From assembly GCF_003337425.1 (NCBI RefSeq), contig NZ_QPJU01000008.1, positions 62,001 through 126,000 on the forward strand: a stretch of DNA of 64,000 nucleotides, in the 5' to 3' direction. Both the position numbers and the translations under genes were made by a program. Source of the stretch: Extensimonas vulgaris. Lineage in GTDB: Bacteria > Pseudomonadota > Gammaproteobacteria > Burkholderiales > Burkholderiaceae_C. The notes beneath the pieces were generated by a model, which made no database searches, was not told where the DNA came from, and saw nothing but the letters and a program-made list of their open reading frames with translations. Shown piece after piece: positions 11,142 to 19,174 of the stretch; within the stretch, counting starts at the first letter, position 1, and every line of letters begins with the position of its first letter.

Positions 11142-12452
11142 ATGCCTGGATATTCCGACCCCGGCTTCGACACGCTGGCGCTGCACGCGGGGGCTGCGCC
11201 CGACGCGGCCACCGGCGCGCGCGCCGTGCCCATCCACCTGACCACCTCGTTCGTCTTCGAGTCCAGCGACCAGGCCGCTTCGCTCTTCAATCTGGAGCGC
11301 GCCGGCCACGTCTATAGCCGCATCAGCAACCCCACGAATGCCGTGCTCGAAGAGCGCGTGGCGGCGCTCGAAGGTGGTGCGGGCGCGATCAGCGTGGCCA
11401 GCGGCCAGGCCGCGCTGCACCTGGCCATAGCCACGCTGATGGGTGCGGGCAGCCACATCGTCGCGAGCACGGCGCTCTACGGCGGCTCGCAGAACCTGCT
11501 GCACTACACGCTGCGGCGCTTCGGCATCGAGACCACCTTCGTACAGCCCGGCGACATCGACGGCTGGCGCGCCGCCGTGCGCCCGAACACCAAGCTGTTT
11601 TTCGGCGAGACGGTGGGCAACCCGGGCCTGGACGTGCTCGACATCCCCACGGTGAGCGCGATCGCGCACGAGGCGGGCGTGCCGCTGCTCGTCGATTCGA
11701 CGCTCACCACGCCCTGGCTCATGCAGCCGCTCGCGCTCGGCGCCGATCTGGTCTATCACTCGGCCACCAAGTTCCTCTCGGGCCACGGAACGGTCGTGGG
11801 CGGCATCGTCGTCGATGGCGGCAGCTTCGACTGGGACGGCCCCCGCGCTGCGGGCAAGTTCGCCGAGCTCACGCAGCCCTACGACGGCTTTCACGGCATG
11901 GTCTTCAGTGAAGAAAGCACCGTGGGCGCGTTTTTGCTGCGCGCGCGCCGTGAGGGTCTGCGCGACTTCGGCGCCTGCATGAGCCCGCACACCGCCTGGC
12001 TGATCCTGCAAGGCATAGAAACGCTGCCGCTGCGCATGGAGCGCCACGTGCGCAACACCGAAAAAGTGGTCGATTTCCTTGCCGCGCACCCCTTCGTCGC
12101 GCGCGTGGGGCATCCGCTGCTGCCCAGCCATCCGAGCCACGCGCTCGCGCAAAAGCTGCTGCCGCGCGGCGCGGGCGCGGTGTTCAGCTTCGACCTCAAG
12201 GGCAGCCGCGCGCAGGGCAAGAAGTTCATCGAAACGCTCAAGCTCTTCAGCCACCTGGCCAACGTGGGCGACTGCCGCAGCCTGGTGATCCACCCCGCGA
12301 GCACCACGCACTTTCGCATGAGCGACGAGGCGCTCGCGCAGGCCGGCATCGCGCAGGGCACGATCCGCCTGTCGATCGGCCTCGAAGACCCCGCCGACCT
12401 CATCGACGACCTGCAGCGTGCCTTGAAGGCCGCAGAAAAAGTCGGAGCCTGA
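11142..12452 (+). CDS. metY: O-acetylhomoserine sulfhydrylase (Cys/Met metabolism PLP enzyme)
   Basis: The 436-residue PLP enzyme belongs to the Cys/Met metabolism family. Length and the motif PYDGFHGMVFSEE point to the MetY branch, which joins O-acetylhomoserine with sulfide to give homocysteine. The PLP lysine lies in YHSATKFLSGHG near residue 210. The C-terminal VGDCRSLVIHPASTTH is also typical. O-succinylhomoserine sulfhydrylase (MetZ) is the main alternative; it is usually shorter (about 400 residues). The ATG at 11142 gives MPGYSDPGFDTLALHAG, the standard start. The alpha/beta hydrolase begins 2 bp later, so the two are surely co-transcribed. Confidence 0.92.
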   Translation: MPGYSDPGFDTLALHAGAAPDAATGARAVPIHLTTSFVFESSDQAASLFNLERAGHVYSRISNPTNAVLEERVAALEGGAGAISVASGQAALHLAIATLMGAGSHIVASTALYGGSQNLLHYTLRRFGIETTFVQPGDIDGWRAAVRPNTKLFFGETVGNPGLDVLDIPTVSAIAHEAGVPLLVDSTLTTPWLMQPLALGADLVYHSATKFLSGHGTVVGGIVVDGGSFDWDGPRAAGKFAELTQPYDGFHGMVFSEESTVGAFLLRARREGLRDFGACMSPHTAWLILQGIETLPLRMERHVRNTEKVVDFLAAHPFVARVGHPLLPSHPSHALAQKLLPRGAGAVFSFDLKGSRAQGKKFIETLKLFSHLANVGDCRSLVIHPASTTHFRMSDEALAQAGIAQGTIRLSIGLEDPADLIDDLQRALKAAEKVGA

Positions 12453-12454
12453 GC

Positions 12455-13273
12455 ATGTACCTGCAAGTCCAAGGCCACCAAACCTATTGCTACACCGGAG
12501 GCAAAGCCTTCGACCCCGCGCAGCCCACCGTCGTGCTGATCCACGGCGTGCTCAACGACCACAGCGTCTGGCCGCTGCAAAGCCGCTACCTCGCGCACCA
12601 CGGCTGGAATGTGCTCGCCGTCGATCTGCCGGGCCACTGCCGCAGCGCAGGCGAGGCGCCCGCGAGCGTGGAGCAGGCAGCGCAGTTCATCGTTGCGCTG
12701 CTCGACGCCGTGGGCGCGCCGCGCGCCGCGCTCGCGGGCCACAGCTGGGGCTCGCTGATCGCGCTCGAAGCCGCAGCGCGCCTGCAAGAGCGCGCGAGCC
12801 ATCTGGTGCTCGTGGGCACCGCCTACCCGATGAAGGTGTCGAGCGCGCTCATCGAAGCCTCGCTGCACGACCCCGAAAAAGCCCTGCGCATGGTCAACGT
12901 GTTCTCGCGCAGCACGCTCGCGCCGCCGCCTTCGGTGCTCGGCCCCGGCACCTGGATCTTCGGCGCGGGCATGGCGCTCGGGCGGCGCGTGCTGCAAAGC
13001 AACCCGCAGGTCAACGTGTTCCACCGCGGCTTCGTCGCGTGCGACAGCTACACCGGCGGCGAACAAGCCATGGCGCAGGTGCACTGCCCGGTGCTGTTCC
13101 TGCTCGGCGCGCTCGACCAGATGACCTCGCCCAAAGCCGCGCAAAGCCTGATCACCGCGGCACGCCAGACCGGCCAGCCCGTGCAGGTGGTGCACCTGCC
13201 CGTAGGCCACCACCAGATGACCGAAGCCCCCGACCAGACGCTGGACGCGCTGCGCGGGTTTTTGGGGTGTTGA
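12455..13273 (+). CDS. Alpha/beta hydrolase
   Basis: The 272-residue protein has an alpha/beta-hydrolase fold. The oxyanion region VVLIHGVLNDHSVW is near residue 25, the nucleophile elbow AGHSWGS (serine near residue 97) follows, and the acid/base region VLFLLGALDQMT and HLPVGHHQMTEAPDQ carry the likely Asp and His. The substrate is unknown. It starts two bases after metY, and orthologous metY-hydrolase pairs would make a role near homoserine ester chemistry plausible, but nothing in the protein shows this. A hairpin repeat follows the stop codon. Confidence 0.9.
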   Translation: MYLQVQGHQTYCYTGGKAFDPAQPTVVLIHGVLNDHSVWPLQSRYLAHHGWNVLAVDLPGHCRSAGEAPASVEQAAQFIVALLDAVGAPRAALAGHSWGSLIALEAAARLQERASHLVLVGTAYPMKVSSALIEASLHDPEKALRMVNVFSRSTLAPPPSVLGPGTWIFGAGMALGRRVLQSNPQVNVFHRGFVACDSYTGGEQAMAQVHCPVLFLLGALDQMTSPKAAQSLITAARQTGQPVQVVHLPVGHHQMTEAPDQTLDALRGFLGC

Positions 13274-13295
13274 GGGTTTTGAATGAAATTTGCCT

Positions 13296-13320
13296 CTAGC
13301 GCTGATGCAGCAAGCGCTAG
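13296..13320. terminator. Hairpin repeat after the hydrolase gene
   Basis: A perfect 8-bp stem CTAGCGCT/AGCGCTAG with a 9-nt loop follows the hydrolase stop and is soon followed by a T-rich run (13327-13334). I recall hairpins with an AGCGCTAG core as frequent intergenic repeats in Comamonadaceae, probably acting as terminators. Confidence 0.6.
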
Positions 13321-13334
13321 GCGCTATTCTTTTT

Positions 13335-13512
13335 AACCCAGATTGTCCATTAGGACGCGGGATGATGGCGAGGCGGCTGGCGAGGCAGTTTGGTCGCGGC
13401 TGAGGAGTGCATGGCCGGTGCCATGGACGACGAAGCCGCGGCCAAAATGACCGTCAGACGTTCGCCAGCGCCCGCGTAGGTGCACAGCACCGCCTAATGG
13501 ACAATCTGGGTT
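13335..13512. mobile_element. MITE-like element with 20-bp terminal inverted repeats
   Basis: A 178-bp stretch is bounded by exact 20-bp inverted repeats (13335-13354 and 13493-13512, core AACCCAGATTGTCCATTAGG). No open frame inside looks coding, so it is non-autonomous. Just outside, CTATT on the left and AATAG on the right extend the symmetry imperfectly. No clear target duplication is visible. The matching transposase is not in the window. Confidence 0.75.
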
Positions 13513-13532
13513 TAATAGTTGTCAGATTCCAA

Positions 13533-13817
13533 TTATTGGGCAGGGGCAATGGATAGCTTCACGCCGAGAGCGTGAAGCAGCTTGAGCACTGTGTCATAGC
13601 GTGGCTTTGCGCCAGGCGTAAGCGCTTTGTATAAGCTTTCACGACCGAGGCCAGCATCTTTGGCGAGTTGCGCCATGCCTCGGGCGCGTGCGACATCTCG
13701 TACCGCAGTGAGAAATACGTCAGGGTTTGGGTCTTGTAGCGCAGCAGAAAGATATTCCGCGATGGTTTCCTCATCATCGAGGTAGTCAGCTGCATCGAAG
13801 GGGGCAAATGTGGCCAT
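13533..13817 (-). CDS. HigA-type addiction module antitoxin
   Basis: The 94-residue protein belongs to the antidote family paired with small RelE/HigB-like toxins. It starts FAPFDAADYLDDEETIAEYL and has an HTH (AQLAKDAGLGRESLYKAL, about residues 50-68), ending in LLHALGVKLSIAP. These antitoxins bind and block the toxin and repress their own operon. The partner gene immediately upstream (4-bp gap, toxin-first order) is damaged, so this antitoxin may now be an orphan. The MITE-like element ends about 20 bp from its stop codon. Confidence 0.88.
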   Translation of the reverse strand: MATFAPFDAADYLDDEETIAEYLSAALQDPNPDVFLTAVRDVARARGMAQLAKDAGLGRESLYKALTPGAKPRYDTVLKLLHALGVKLSIAPAQ

Positions 13818-13820
13818 GGC

Positions 13821-14081
13821 TTACTCCTTGTGCAAAGCCCGCGCCATCTCGATGGCGCGTTGGATGTCGCGCTTCTGCGTCGATTTATCGCCGCCCAACT
13901 GAAGCAGATAGACCACCTCAGCGCAGCGGGTGAAATAGACCCGATAGCTGTCGTATCCCATTGGATACTTTCGAGCACCCATGGCGAAGGCAATTGGATT
14001 CAGACTCCCGTGATTTTGCAACCCAAAATCACCCTCAAGGTTTGCACAAACGCGCCTCCAGCTATCCTTTCGAAAGTACAT
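13821..14081 (-). pseudogene. Remnant of a RelE/HigB-family toxin
   Basis: The C-terminal half (SYRVYFTRCAEVVYLL, GGDKSTQKRDIQRA) matches the family that pairs with the HigA-type antitoxin next door. The part before about 13982 is not family-like: where toxins have a conserved GD.K.VG...E.RID block, this frame reads LQNHGSLNPIAFAMGARKY. The frame also starts inside the end of the YihY gene. I infer loss or scrambling of the N-terminal half. A 53-residue product could start at the ATG at 13982, but it would lack half of the fold. Confidence 0.65.
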
Positions 14082-15318
14082 CCGCGAGCATCAACTCCCC
14101 CAGCCGCGCGCGCTGCCACAAGGCCTCCACGCTGGCCGTGCGCTCCAGCAGCAGGCGTTGGAGCAAGGGGGCGAGCGGCGTGCTCTGCGCATCGGCCAGC
14201 AGCACGTAGCGCAGTTCCACGAGGCTGGGAGCACCACCGCCGTCGAGGGTGGGATCGCTGACCTGGCCGACCCAGTCCAGCGCCTGCAAGGTTTCGAGCA
14301 CGGGCTCCAGTTGCAGCGCGTCCACGCGCAGCCGCCGGGCGAGTGCGCTCAGACGCAGCCCTTTGGCGGGCTGTCCGCGTACCGCATGCAGGGCCTGCAG
14401 CAGCTCCACCGCGAGCTGGAACGGCCAGCCCGCGCCGCCGCGCCGCGCCACGCCCATGAGCACGACGGGCAGGTACGCGGCGACCACGGCACCGAACAGC
14501 ACGATGAGCCAGGCCACGTAGATCCACAGCAAAAAAATCGGCAGCGTGGCAAACGCGCCGTAGATCACCGAATACGTGGGCACCTTGCCCAGATACAGCG
14601 CCAGCAACTTTTTGGCCAGCTCCATGCCGACCGCAACGAACAGCCCGCCGGCCCAGGCGTCGCGCCACTTCACGGGCGTGTTGGGCACGTAGCGGTACAG
14701 CGCCGCCATGCCCGCCGCAAGCATGAAAAACTGGATCGAATCGAACAGCAGGCGCACACCGGCAGGCAAGGATTTGGCCAGCCCGCCCGAAACCGACATC
14801 ACATACGAGGTGAGCGCCAGACTCGCCCCCAGGGCGAGCGGCCCGAGCGTGAGGCCGGCCCAGTAGATGAGCACGCGCTGCGTGAGCGGACGCATGCGTC
14901 GCACGCGCCAGATGGCGTTGAGCGTGCGGTCTATGGTCAAAATCAGCGCAAGCGCCGTGACCAGCAACCCGCTGAAGCCCGCCACCCCCAGGCGGCTGGC
15001 CTTGGCGGAAAACTGGGTGACGTAGCCCAGCACCTGGCGCGCGATGCTCTCGGGCACCAGGCTCTCGACGAGCCAGCGCTGCAGCACCTTCTGCAGCTCG
15101 GCAAACATCGGAAAGGCCGTGAACACCGCGAGCGCCACGGTGATGAAGGGCACCAGTGCGAGCACGGTCGTGAAGGTCAAACTGCTCGCAGTAAGCGCGA
15201 GGTGATCCTCATGAAAGCGCTCGCGCAGCGTCTGCAGCGTGTTGCGCCACGGAAAATGCGCGAGCCCGCTCGAAATGGCACGCATGCGCGCCAGCGCCGC
15301 ATGGAAGAGCCTGTTCAT
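14062..15318 (-). CDS. YihY/BrkB-family inner membrane protein
   Basis: The 418-residue protein has about six hydrophobic segments in its first 290 residues, with the family motifs LTASSLTFTTVLALVPF, YVPNTPVKWRDAWAGG and YGAFATLPIFLLWIYVAW. The C-terminal 120 residues are soluble and look winged-helix-like (LSALARRLRVDALQLEPVLETLQ), an extension present in several beta-proteobacterial members. The function is unsettled; BrkB was once linked to serum resistance. I chose the ATG at 15318 (MNRLFHAALARM); the frame stays open further upstream but that part is antisense to the next two genes. Only 21 bp separate it from the divergent DUF2069 gene. Confidence 0.92.
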   Translation of the reverse strand: MNRLFHAALARMRAISSGLAHFPWRNTLQTLRERFHEDHLALTASSLTFTTVLALVPFITVALAVFTAFPMFAELQKVLQRWLVESLVPESIARQVLGYVTQFSAKASRLGVAGFSGLLVTALALILTIDRTLNAIWRVRRMRPLTQRVLIYWAGLTLGPLALGASLALTSYVMSVSGGLAKSLPAGVRLLFDSIQFFMLAAGMAALYRYVPNTPVKWRDAWAGGLFVAVGMELAKKLLALYLGKVPTYSVIYGAFATLPIFLLWIYVAWLIVLFGAVVAAYLPVVLMGVARRGGAGWPFQLAVELLQALHAVRGQPAKGLRLSALARRLRVDALQLEPVLETLQALDWVGQVSDPTLDGGGAPSLVELRYVLLADAQSTPLAPLLQRLLLERTASVEALWQRARLGELMLADVLSKG

Positions 15319-15339
15319 GCCCGATATGATGCCAGCCCG

Positions 15340-15780
15340 ATGACTGCACCCATCCCTTCCTCCGCCTCTACGGCTGCATCTTCCGCCGCCATGCCTGCCA
15401 CGCCCGACCCCGCCGTGGCCGCCACGCGCTGGCTCGCCGTGGGCAGCCTGCTGGCCCTGATCGTGCTGTGCCTGGCCTGGGAGCTGGTGCTCGCGCCGCT
15501 GCGCCCGGGCGGCTCGTGGCTCGCGCTCAAGGCGCTGCCGCTGTGCGTGCCGCTCGCCGGGCTGCTGAAGCACCGCATGTACACCTACCGCTGGCTGAGC
15601 CTGGGGTTGTGGCTGTATTTCATTGAAGGCGTGGTGCGCGCCTGGAGCGACCGGCCGCCGGGCAACTGGCTTGCGCTCGGCGAGGTGGTGCTGTGCCTGC
15701 TGCTTTTTGTCGCGTGCGCGCTGCACGTGCGCCTGCGTCTGCGCAAGGCCCGGGCTGCGGCTGCGGACTCCCCTTCCTGA
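15340..15780 (+). CDS. DUF2069 membrane protein
   Basis: The 146-residue protein has four predicted membrane segments and the DUF2069 pattern (WLALKALPLCVPLAGLL, YRWLSLGLWLYFIEGVVRAW). The N-terminal 25 residues are Ser/Ala-rich and variable. The function is unknown. The ATG at 15340 is only 21 bp from the divergent YihY start, so both promoters must overlap the neighbouring coding sequences. The FAD-linked dehydrogenase starts 18 bp after its stop, which suggests one transcript. Confidence 0.85.
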   Translation: MTAPIPSSASTAASSAAMPATPDPAVAATRWLAVGSLLALIVLCLAWELVLAPLRPGGSWLALKALPLCVPLAGLLKHRMYTYRWLSLGLWLYFIEGVVRAWSDRPPGNWLALGEVVLCLLLFVACALHVRLRLRKARAAAADSPS

Positions 15781-15798
15781 TTTTTTGTCGCACGATCC

Positions 15799-17214
15799 AT
15801 GTCTGACTTGCTCCACACGCTGCGCCAGATCGTCGGCCCCGCCGAAGTGCACACCGAGGGCGACCTGAGCGCGTGGGAGCAGGACTGGCGCCGGCGCGCG
15901 CGCGGCAAGGCGCTGGCCGTGGTACGCCCGGCCACTACGCAGCAGGTTGCCGCCGTGGTGCGCGCCTGCGCGGCTGCGGGCACGCCCATCGTGCCGCAGG
16001 GCGGCAACACCGGCCTGTCGCTGGGCGCTACGCCCGACGCCTCGGGGCGCGAAATCGTCTTGAGCCTCACGCGCCTGAACACGGTGCGCGCCGTCGACCC
16101 GGCCAACCTCACCCTCACGGCCGAAGCCGGCTGCCTGCTGCACGCCGTGCAGGACGCCGCGGCGCAGGCCGGGCTGCTATTCCCACTCTCGCTGGCTTCG
16201 GAAGGCAGCTGCACCATAGGCGGCAACCTGGCCACGAACGCCGGCGGCACGCAGGTGCTGCGCTACGGCAACGCACGCGAACTGTGCCTGGGCCTCGAAG
16301 TGGTGACCGCGCAGGGCGAGGTCTGGAGCGGCCTGCGCGGACTGCGCAAGGACAACACCGGCTACGACCTGCGCGACCTGTTCATCGGCAGTGAGGGCAC
16401 GCTGGGCATCATCACCGCGGCCACGCTCAAGCTCTTTCCGCGGCCCGCAGCCCAGCTCACCGCGTGGGCCGCCGTGCCTTCGCTCGCGCACGCGGTCACG
16501 CTGCTCGCGCTCGCGCACCAACACCTGGACGCGGGGCTCACAGCGTTCGAGGCCATGGGCCGTTTTGCGCTGCAACTGGTGCAGCAGCACCTGCCGCAGC
16601 TGCGCGTGCCTTTCGTCGAGCACCCCGACGCGCCCTGGTGCGTGCTGCTCGAAAACTCCGACAGCGAATCGGCTGACCACGCCCGCGCGCGCTTCGAGGC
16701 GCTGATGGAGTCCGCGCTGGCGCAGGGCTGCATCAGCGACGCCGTGGTTGCCGAAAACCTCACGCAGGCGCAGCAGCTGTGGCAGATCCGCGAGGGCATC
16801 CCTCTCGCGCAGGCCAAAGAGGGGCTCAACATCAAGCACGACATCGCCGTGCCGATCTCGCGCATCGCGGACTTCGTCGCGCACACTGATGCGCTGCTCA
16901 CACGGGAATTGCCCGGTGTGCGCCTGGTCACCTTCGGGCACCTGGGCGACGGCAACCTGCACTACAACGTGCAGGCGCCGCAAGGCTGCGACGCGCAAGC
17001 CTTTTTGCAAGCGCACGAGGCACATGTCAACGCACTCGTTTATGACGCGGTGGCGCAGTTCGGCGGCTCGTTTTCGGCCGAGCACGGCGTGGGCGCGCTC
17101 AAGGTGCGCCAGCTGCAGCAATACCAGTCCCCCGTGGCGTTGGGGCTGATGCGCACGCTCAAACGCGCGCTTGATCCGCAGAATGTGCTGAATCCGGGGC
17201 GGGTACTAGTGTAG
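15799..17214 (+). CDS. FAD-linked D-2-hydroxyacid dehydrogenase
   Basis: The 471-residue flavoprotein is of the VAO/PCMH type, in the GlcD/D-2-hydroxyglutarate/D-lactate dehydrogenase group. The FAD-binding region has VPQGGNTGLSLGA near residue 70 and SEGSCTIGGNLATNAGG near 140, then GSEGTLGIITAATL. The C-terminal substrate domain has the metal/substrate motif FGHLGDGNLHYN and ends SAEHGVGALK and DPQNVLNPGRVL. It should oxidise a D-2-hydroxy acid and pass electrons to the chain; the exact substrate is not evident. It lies 18 bp downstream of the DUF2069 gene. Confidence 0.92.
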   Translation: MSDLLHTLRQIVGPAEVHTEGDLSAWEQDWRRRARGKALAVVRPATTQQVAAVVRACAAAGTPIVPQGGNTGLSLGATPDASGREIVLSLTRLNTVRAVDPANLTLTAEAGCLLHAVQDAAAQAGLLFPLSLASEGSCTIGGNLATNAGGTQVLRYGNARELCLGLEVVTAQGEVWSGLRGLRKDNTGYDLRDLFIGSEGTLGIITAATLKLFPRPAAQLTAWAAVPSLAHAVTLLALAHQHLDAGLTAFEAMGRFALQLVQQHLPQLRVPFVEHPDAPWCVLLENSDSESADHARARFEALMESALAQGCISDAVVAENLTQAQQLWQIREGIPLAQAKEGLNIKHDIAVPISRIADFVAHTDALLTRELPGVRLVTFGHLGDGNLHYNVQAPQGCDAQAFLQAHEAHVNALVYDAVAQFGGSFSAEHGVGALKVRQLQQYQSPVALGLMRTLKRALDPQNVLNPGRVLV

Positions 17215-17371
17215 TGTTCGACGCTATCTGCGACATAAAACCGCGTCTTTTCGGCCCGGGCCGCGTTGCAAATCCTCGCGATACCACCCGGTATCGCTGC
17301 GGTTTGCGCCTTGCCCAGACCAAAAATCCATCGGTTTTATTTGTCGCATCAAGCATCAAACACTACACTAG
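17207..17371. repeat. Palindromic intergenic element A
   Basis: The ends TAGTGTAGTGTT and AACACTACACTA are inverted repeats, and the symmetry continues inward imperfectly for nearly 40 bp (CGACATAAAACCG against CGGTTTTATTTGTCG). It overlaps the last bases of the dehydrogenase gene and touches element B directly. No coding frame is convincing. Confidence 0.7.
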
Positions 17372-17536
17372 GAGGCTGTCGGACTTTGGGCGTCGAAAGC
17401 GAGAATGCGCCCCAGCGAAACCAGTTTTTGCCGGATTCGCAGCCCCATAGTGGTGCTATGAGGCAAGAAGCCGGTAAAAAATGGGCCGCTGCGGCGCATT
17501 CGCAGCCGACGATTCCAAAGTCCGACAGCCTCCTAA
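17372..17536. repeat. Palindromic intergenic element B
   Basis: The ends are a 20-bp inverted repeat (AGGAGGCTGTCGGACTTTGG on the left and its complement on the right). A second inner pair, GAATGCGCC with GGCGCATTC, and a central near-palindrome (TTTTTGCCGG against CCGGTAAAAAA) make almost the whole element foldable. It looks like a non-autonomous mobile or REP-like repeat. No ORF is supported. Confidence 0.72.
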
Positions 17537-17611
17537 GATAGCCCCCAACAATCCAACAATCCCCCGCGCGCATCCGCACGGCGATAATTGCGGGTTCAGC
17601 CGCTTTATCCC

Positions 17612-19147
17612 ATGCCAACCGCATCACCCCCTCTGCCCCGCACCAGCGCGTGGCAAACGCCCAGCTTCCAGGCCATTTTTTGGCTGATCGCCGGCTTCAC
17701 CCTGCTGCGCCTGTGCATGGCGGCCACCGTGCCGCTGCTGCCGCAAGAGGCCTACTACTGGACCTGGAGCCGCTTCCCCGATTGGTCGTACTTCGACCAT
17801 CCGCCACTCGCAAGCTACATGATCTGGCTGACCACGGCCGTGGTCGGCTCCACGGTGTTTGGTGTCAAGCTGGCCGCGGTCGTGTGGTCGCTGGGCTGGA
17901 ACCTGCTATGGGCCAAGCTCTTGCAAGACCTCTGGGGCGACCGGCGGCTGACCTTCTGGTCGCTGCTCGCGCTCAACCTTACGCTGCTGTATGAGTTCTA
18001 CGGCTTCGGCCCCTCGCCCGACGGGCCGCTGATGTTTTTCTGGCTCGCCACGCTGTGGGCCATTTGGCGCCTGAGCGTCACGGGCCAGGCGCGCTGGTGG
18101 TACGTGGCCGGCCTGTGCCTGGGGCTGTCGTGGCTGGGCAAATACGCGGGCGCGCTGCTCGTGCCCATCACGGTGCTGTACCTGCTGGTTGTGCCGCGCC
18201 TGCGCCACTGGCTGGCCACGCCGCACCCCTATCTGGCGCTGCTGCTGGCCTTGGCGGTGTTCTCGCCCGTGATTGTGTGGAATTTGCAGCATGACTGGGC
18301 TTCGATCGCGTTCCAAAGCAGCCGCCGCGTGGGCGAGATGGACCGCTTCAAGCCGCGCTTTTTCCTGCTGCTGGTGTTCACCCAGTTCGTGGTGCTCACG
18401 CCCTACCTGTTCTGGCTGGCGCTGCGCGGCCTCGGCAGCGGTGTGCGCGCGGCGTTGCGGCGCACGCTCGATGCGCAAGGCTGGCTGCTGCTTTTGAGCG
18501 CGCTGGTGCCGCTGCTGCTGTTCACGGCCGTGAGCTTTCGCGCCAACTCCAAGGTCAACTGGCTCATGCCGGCCTGGTGGGCGCTGATCGTGCTGGGGCT
18601 GCGCACGCTGCTTGCGCAACCGGCCACGCAAGCGACCAAGCTGCGCCAGCTGCGCTGGGGGCTGGGCTCGTCGGCGGCGCTGCTGCTCGCGCTGGGTGCG
18701 GCCGCGCAGGTGCCCAATCTGCCGCTGCCGGGAGATCTCAACATCTGGAGCGGCTGGAAGGACGCCGCCGCGCGCATCGACCAGATCGAGGCTGAGCTGC
18801 ACGCGCAGGGGCAAAAGACTTTCGTGTTTTCGCCCTCGTACAAGTCGAGCTCGCTGCTGTGGTTTTACAACGCAGGGCAGGATCGCACCTATGCGCAAGA
18901 CATTTACGGCGAACGCGCCCTGCAGTACGACTATTTTCCCCGCCCCGACGACCTGCGCGGCGCCACGGGCCTGCTCGTGACCTCCGACATGCCGCAGACC
19001 GGCATAGACCTCGACAAATTGCGCCCCTATTTCACGCACATAGAGCGCATCGCCGTGGTCGAATCCTCCCAGCTGCAGCAGGACACCCGCCGCATCGAAA
19101 TTTACCGCTGCACCGGCTACCGCGGCCATCCCAAAGGCCCGCGTTGA
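17612..19147 (+). CDS. ArnT-like GT39 glycosyltransferase, integral membrane
   Basis: The 511-residue protein has about ten membrane segments and belongs to the PMT/ArnT (GT39) superfamily, which transfers a sugar from a polyprenyl phosphate carrier to lipid or protein outside the inner membrane. The first periplasmic loop holds QEAYYWTWSRFPDWSYFDHPP, the acidic/DHPP motif typical of this group. The soluble C terminus begins near residue 390. The next gene encodes a polyprenyl-phosphate glycosyltransferase, the expected donor-making partner. I chose ATG 17612 (MPTASPPLP); an in-frame ATG at 17588 is also possible. The acceptor is unknown. Confidence 0.88.
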   Translation: MPTASPPLPRTSAWQTPSFQAIFWLIAGFTLLRLCMAATVPLLPQEAYYWTWSRFPDWSYFDHPPLASYMIWLTTAVVGSTVFGVKLAAVVWSLGWNLLWAKLLQDLWGDRRLTFWSLLALNLTLLYEFYGFGPSPDGPLMFFWLATLWAIWRLSVTGQARWWYVAGLCLGLSWLGKYAGALLVPITVLYLLVVPRLRHWLATPHPYLALLLALAVFSPVIVWNLQHDWASIAFQSSRRVGEMDRFKPRFFLLLVFTQFVVLTPYLFWLALRGLGSGVRAALRRTLDAQGWLLLLSALVPLLLFTAVSFRANSKVNWLMPAWWALIVLGLRTLLAQPATQATKLRQLRWGLGSSAALLLALGAAAQVPNLPLPGDLNIWSGWKDAAARIDQIEAELHAQGQKTFVFSPSYKSSSLLWFYNAGQDRTYAQDIYGERALQYDYFPRPDDLRGATGLLVTSDMPQTGIDLDKLRPYFTHIERIAVVESSQLQQDTRRIEIYRCTGYRGHPKGPR

Positions 19148-19174
19148 GCCGCGCAGCGAGAGCCCCATCCACCC

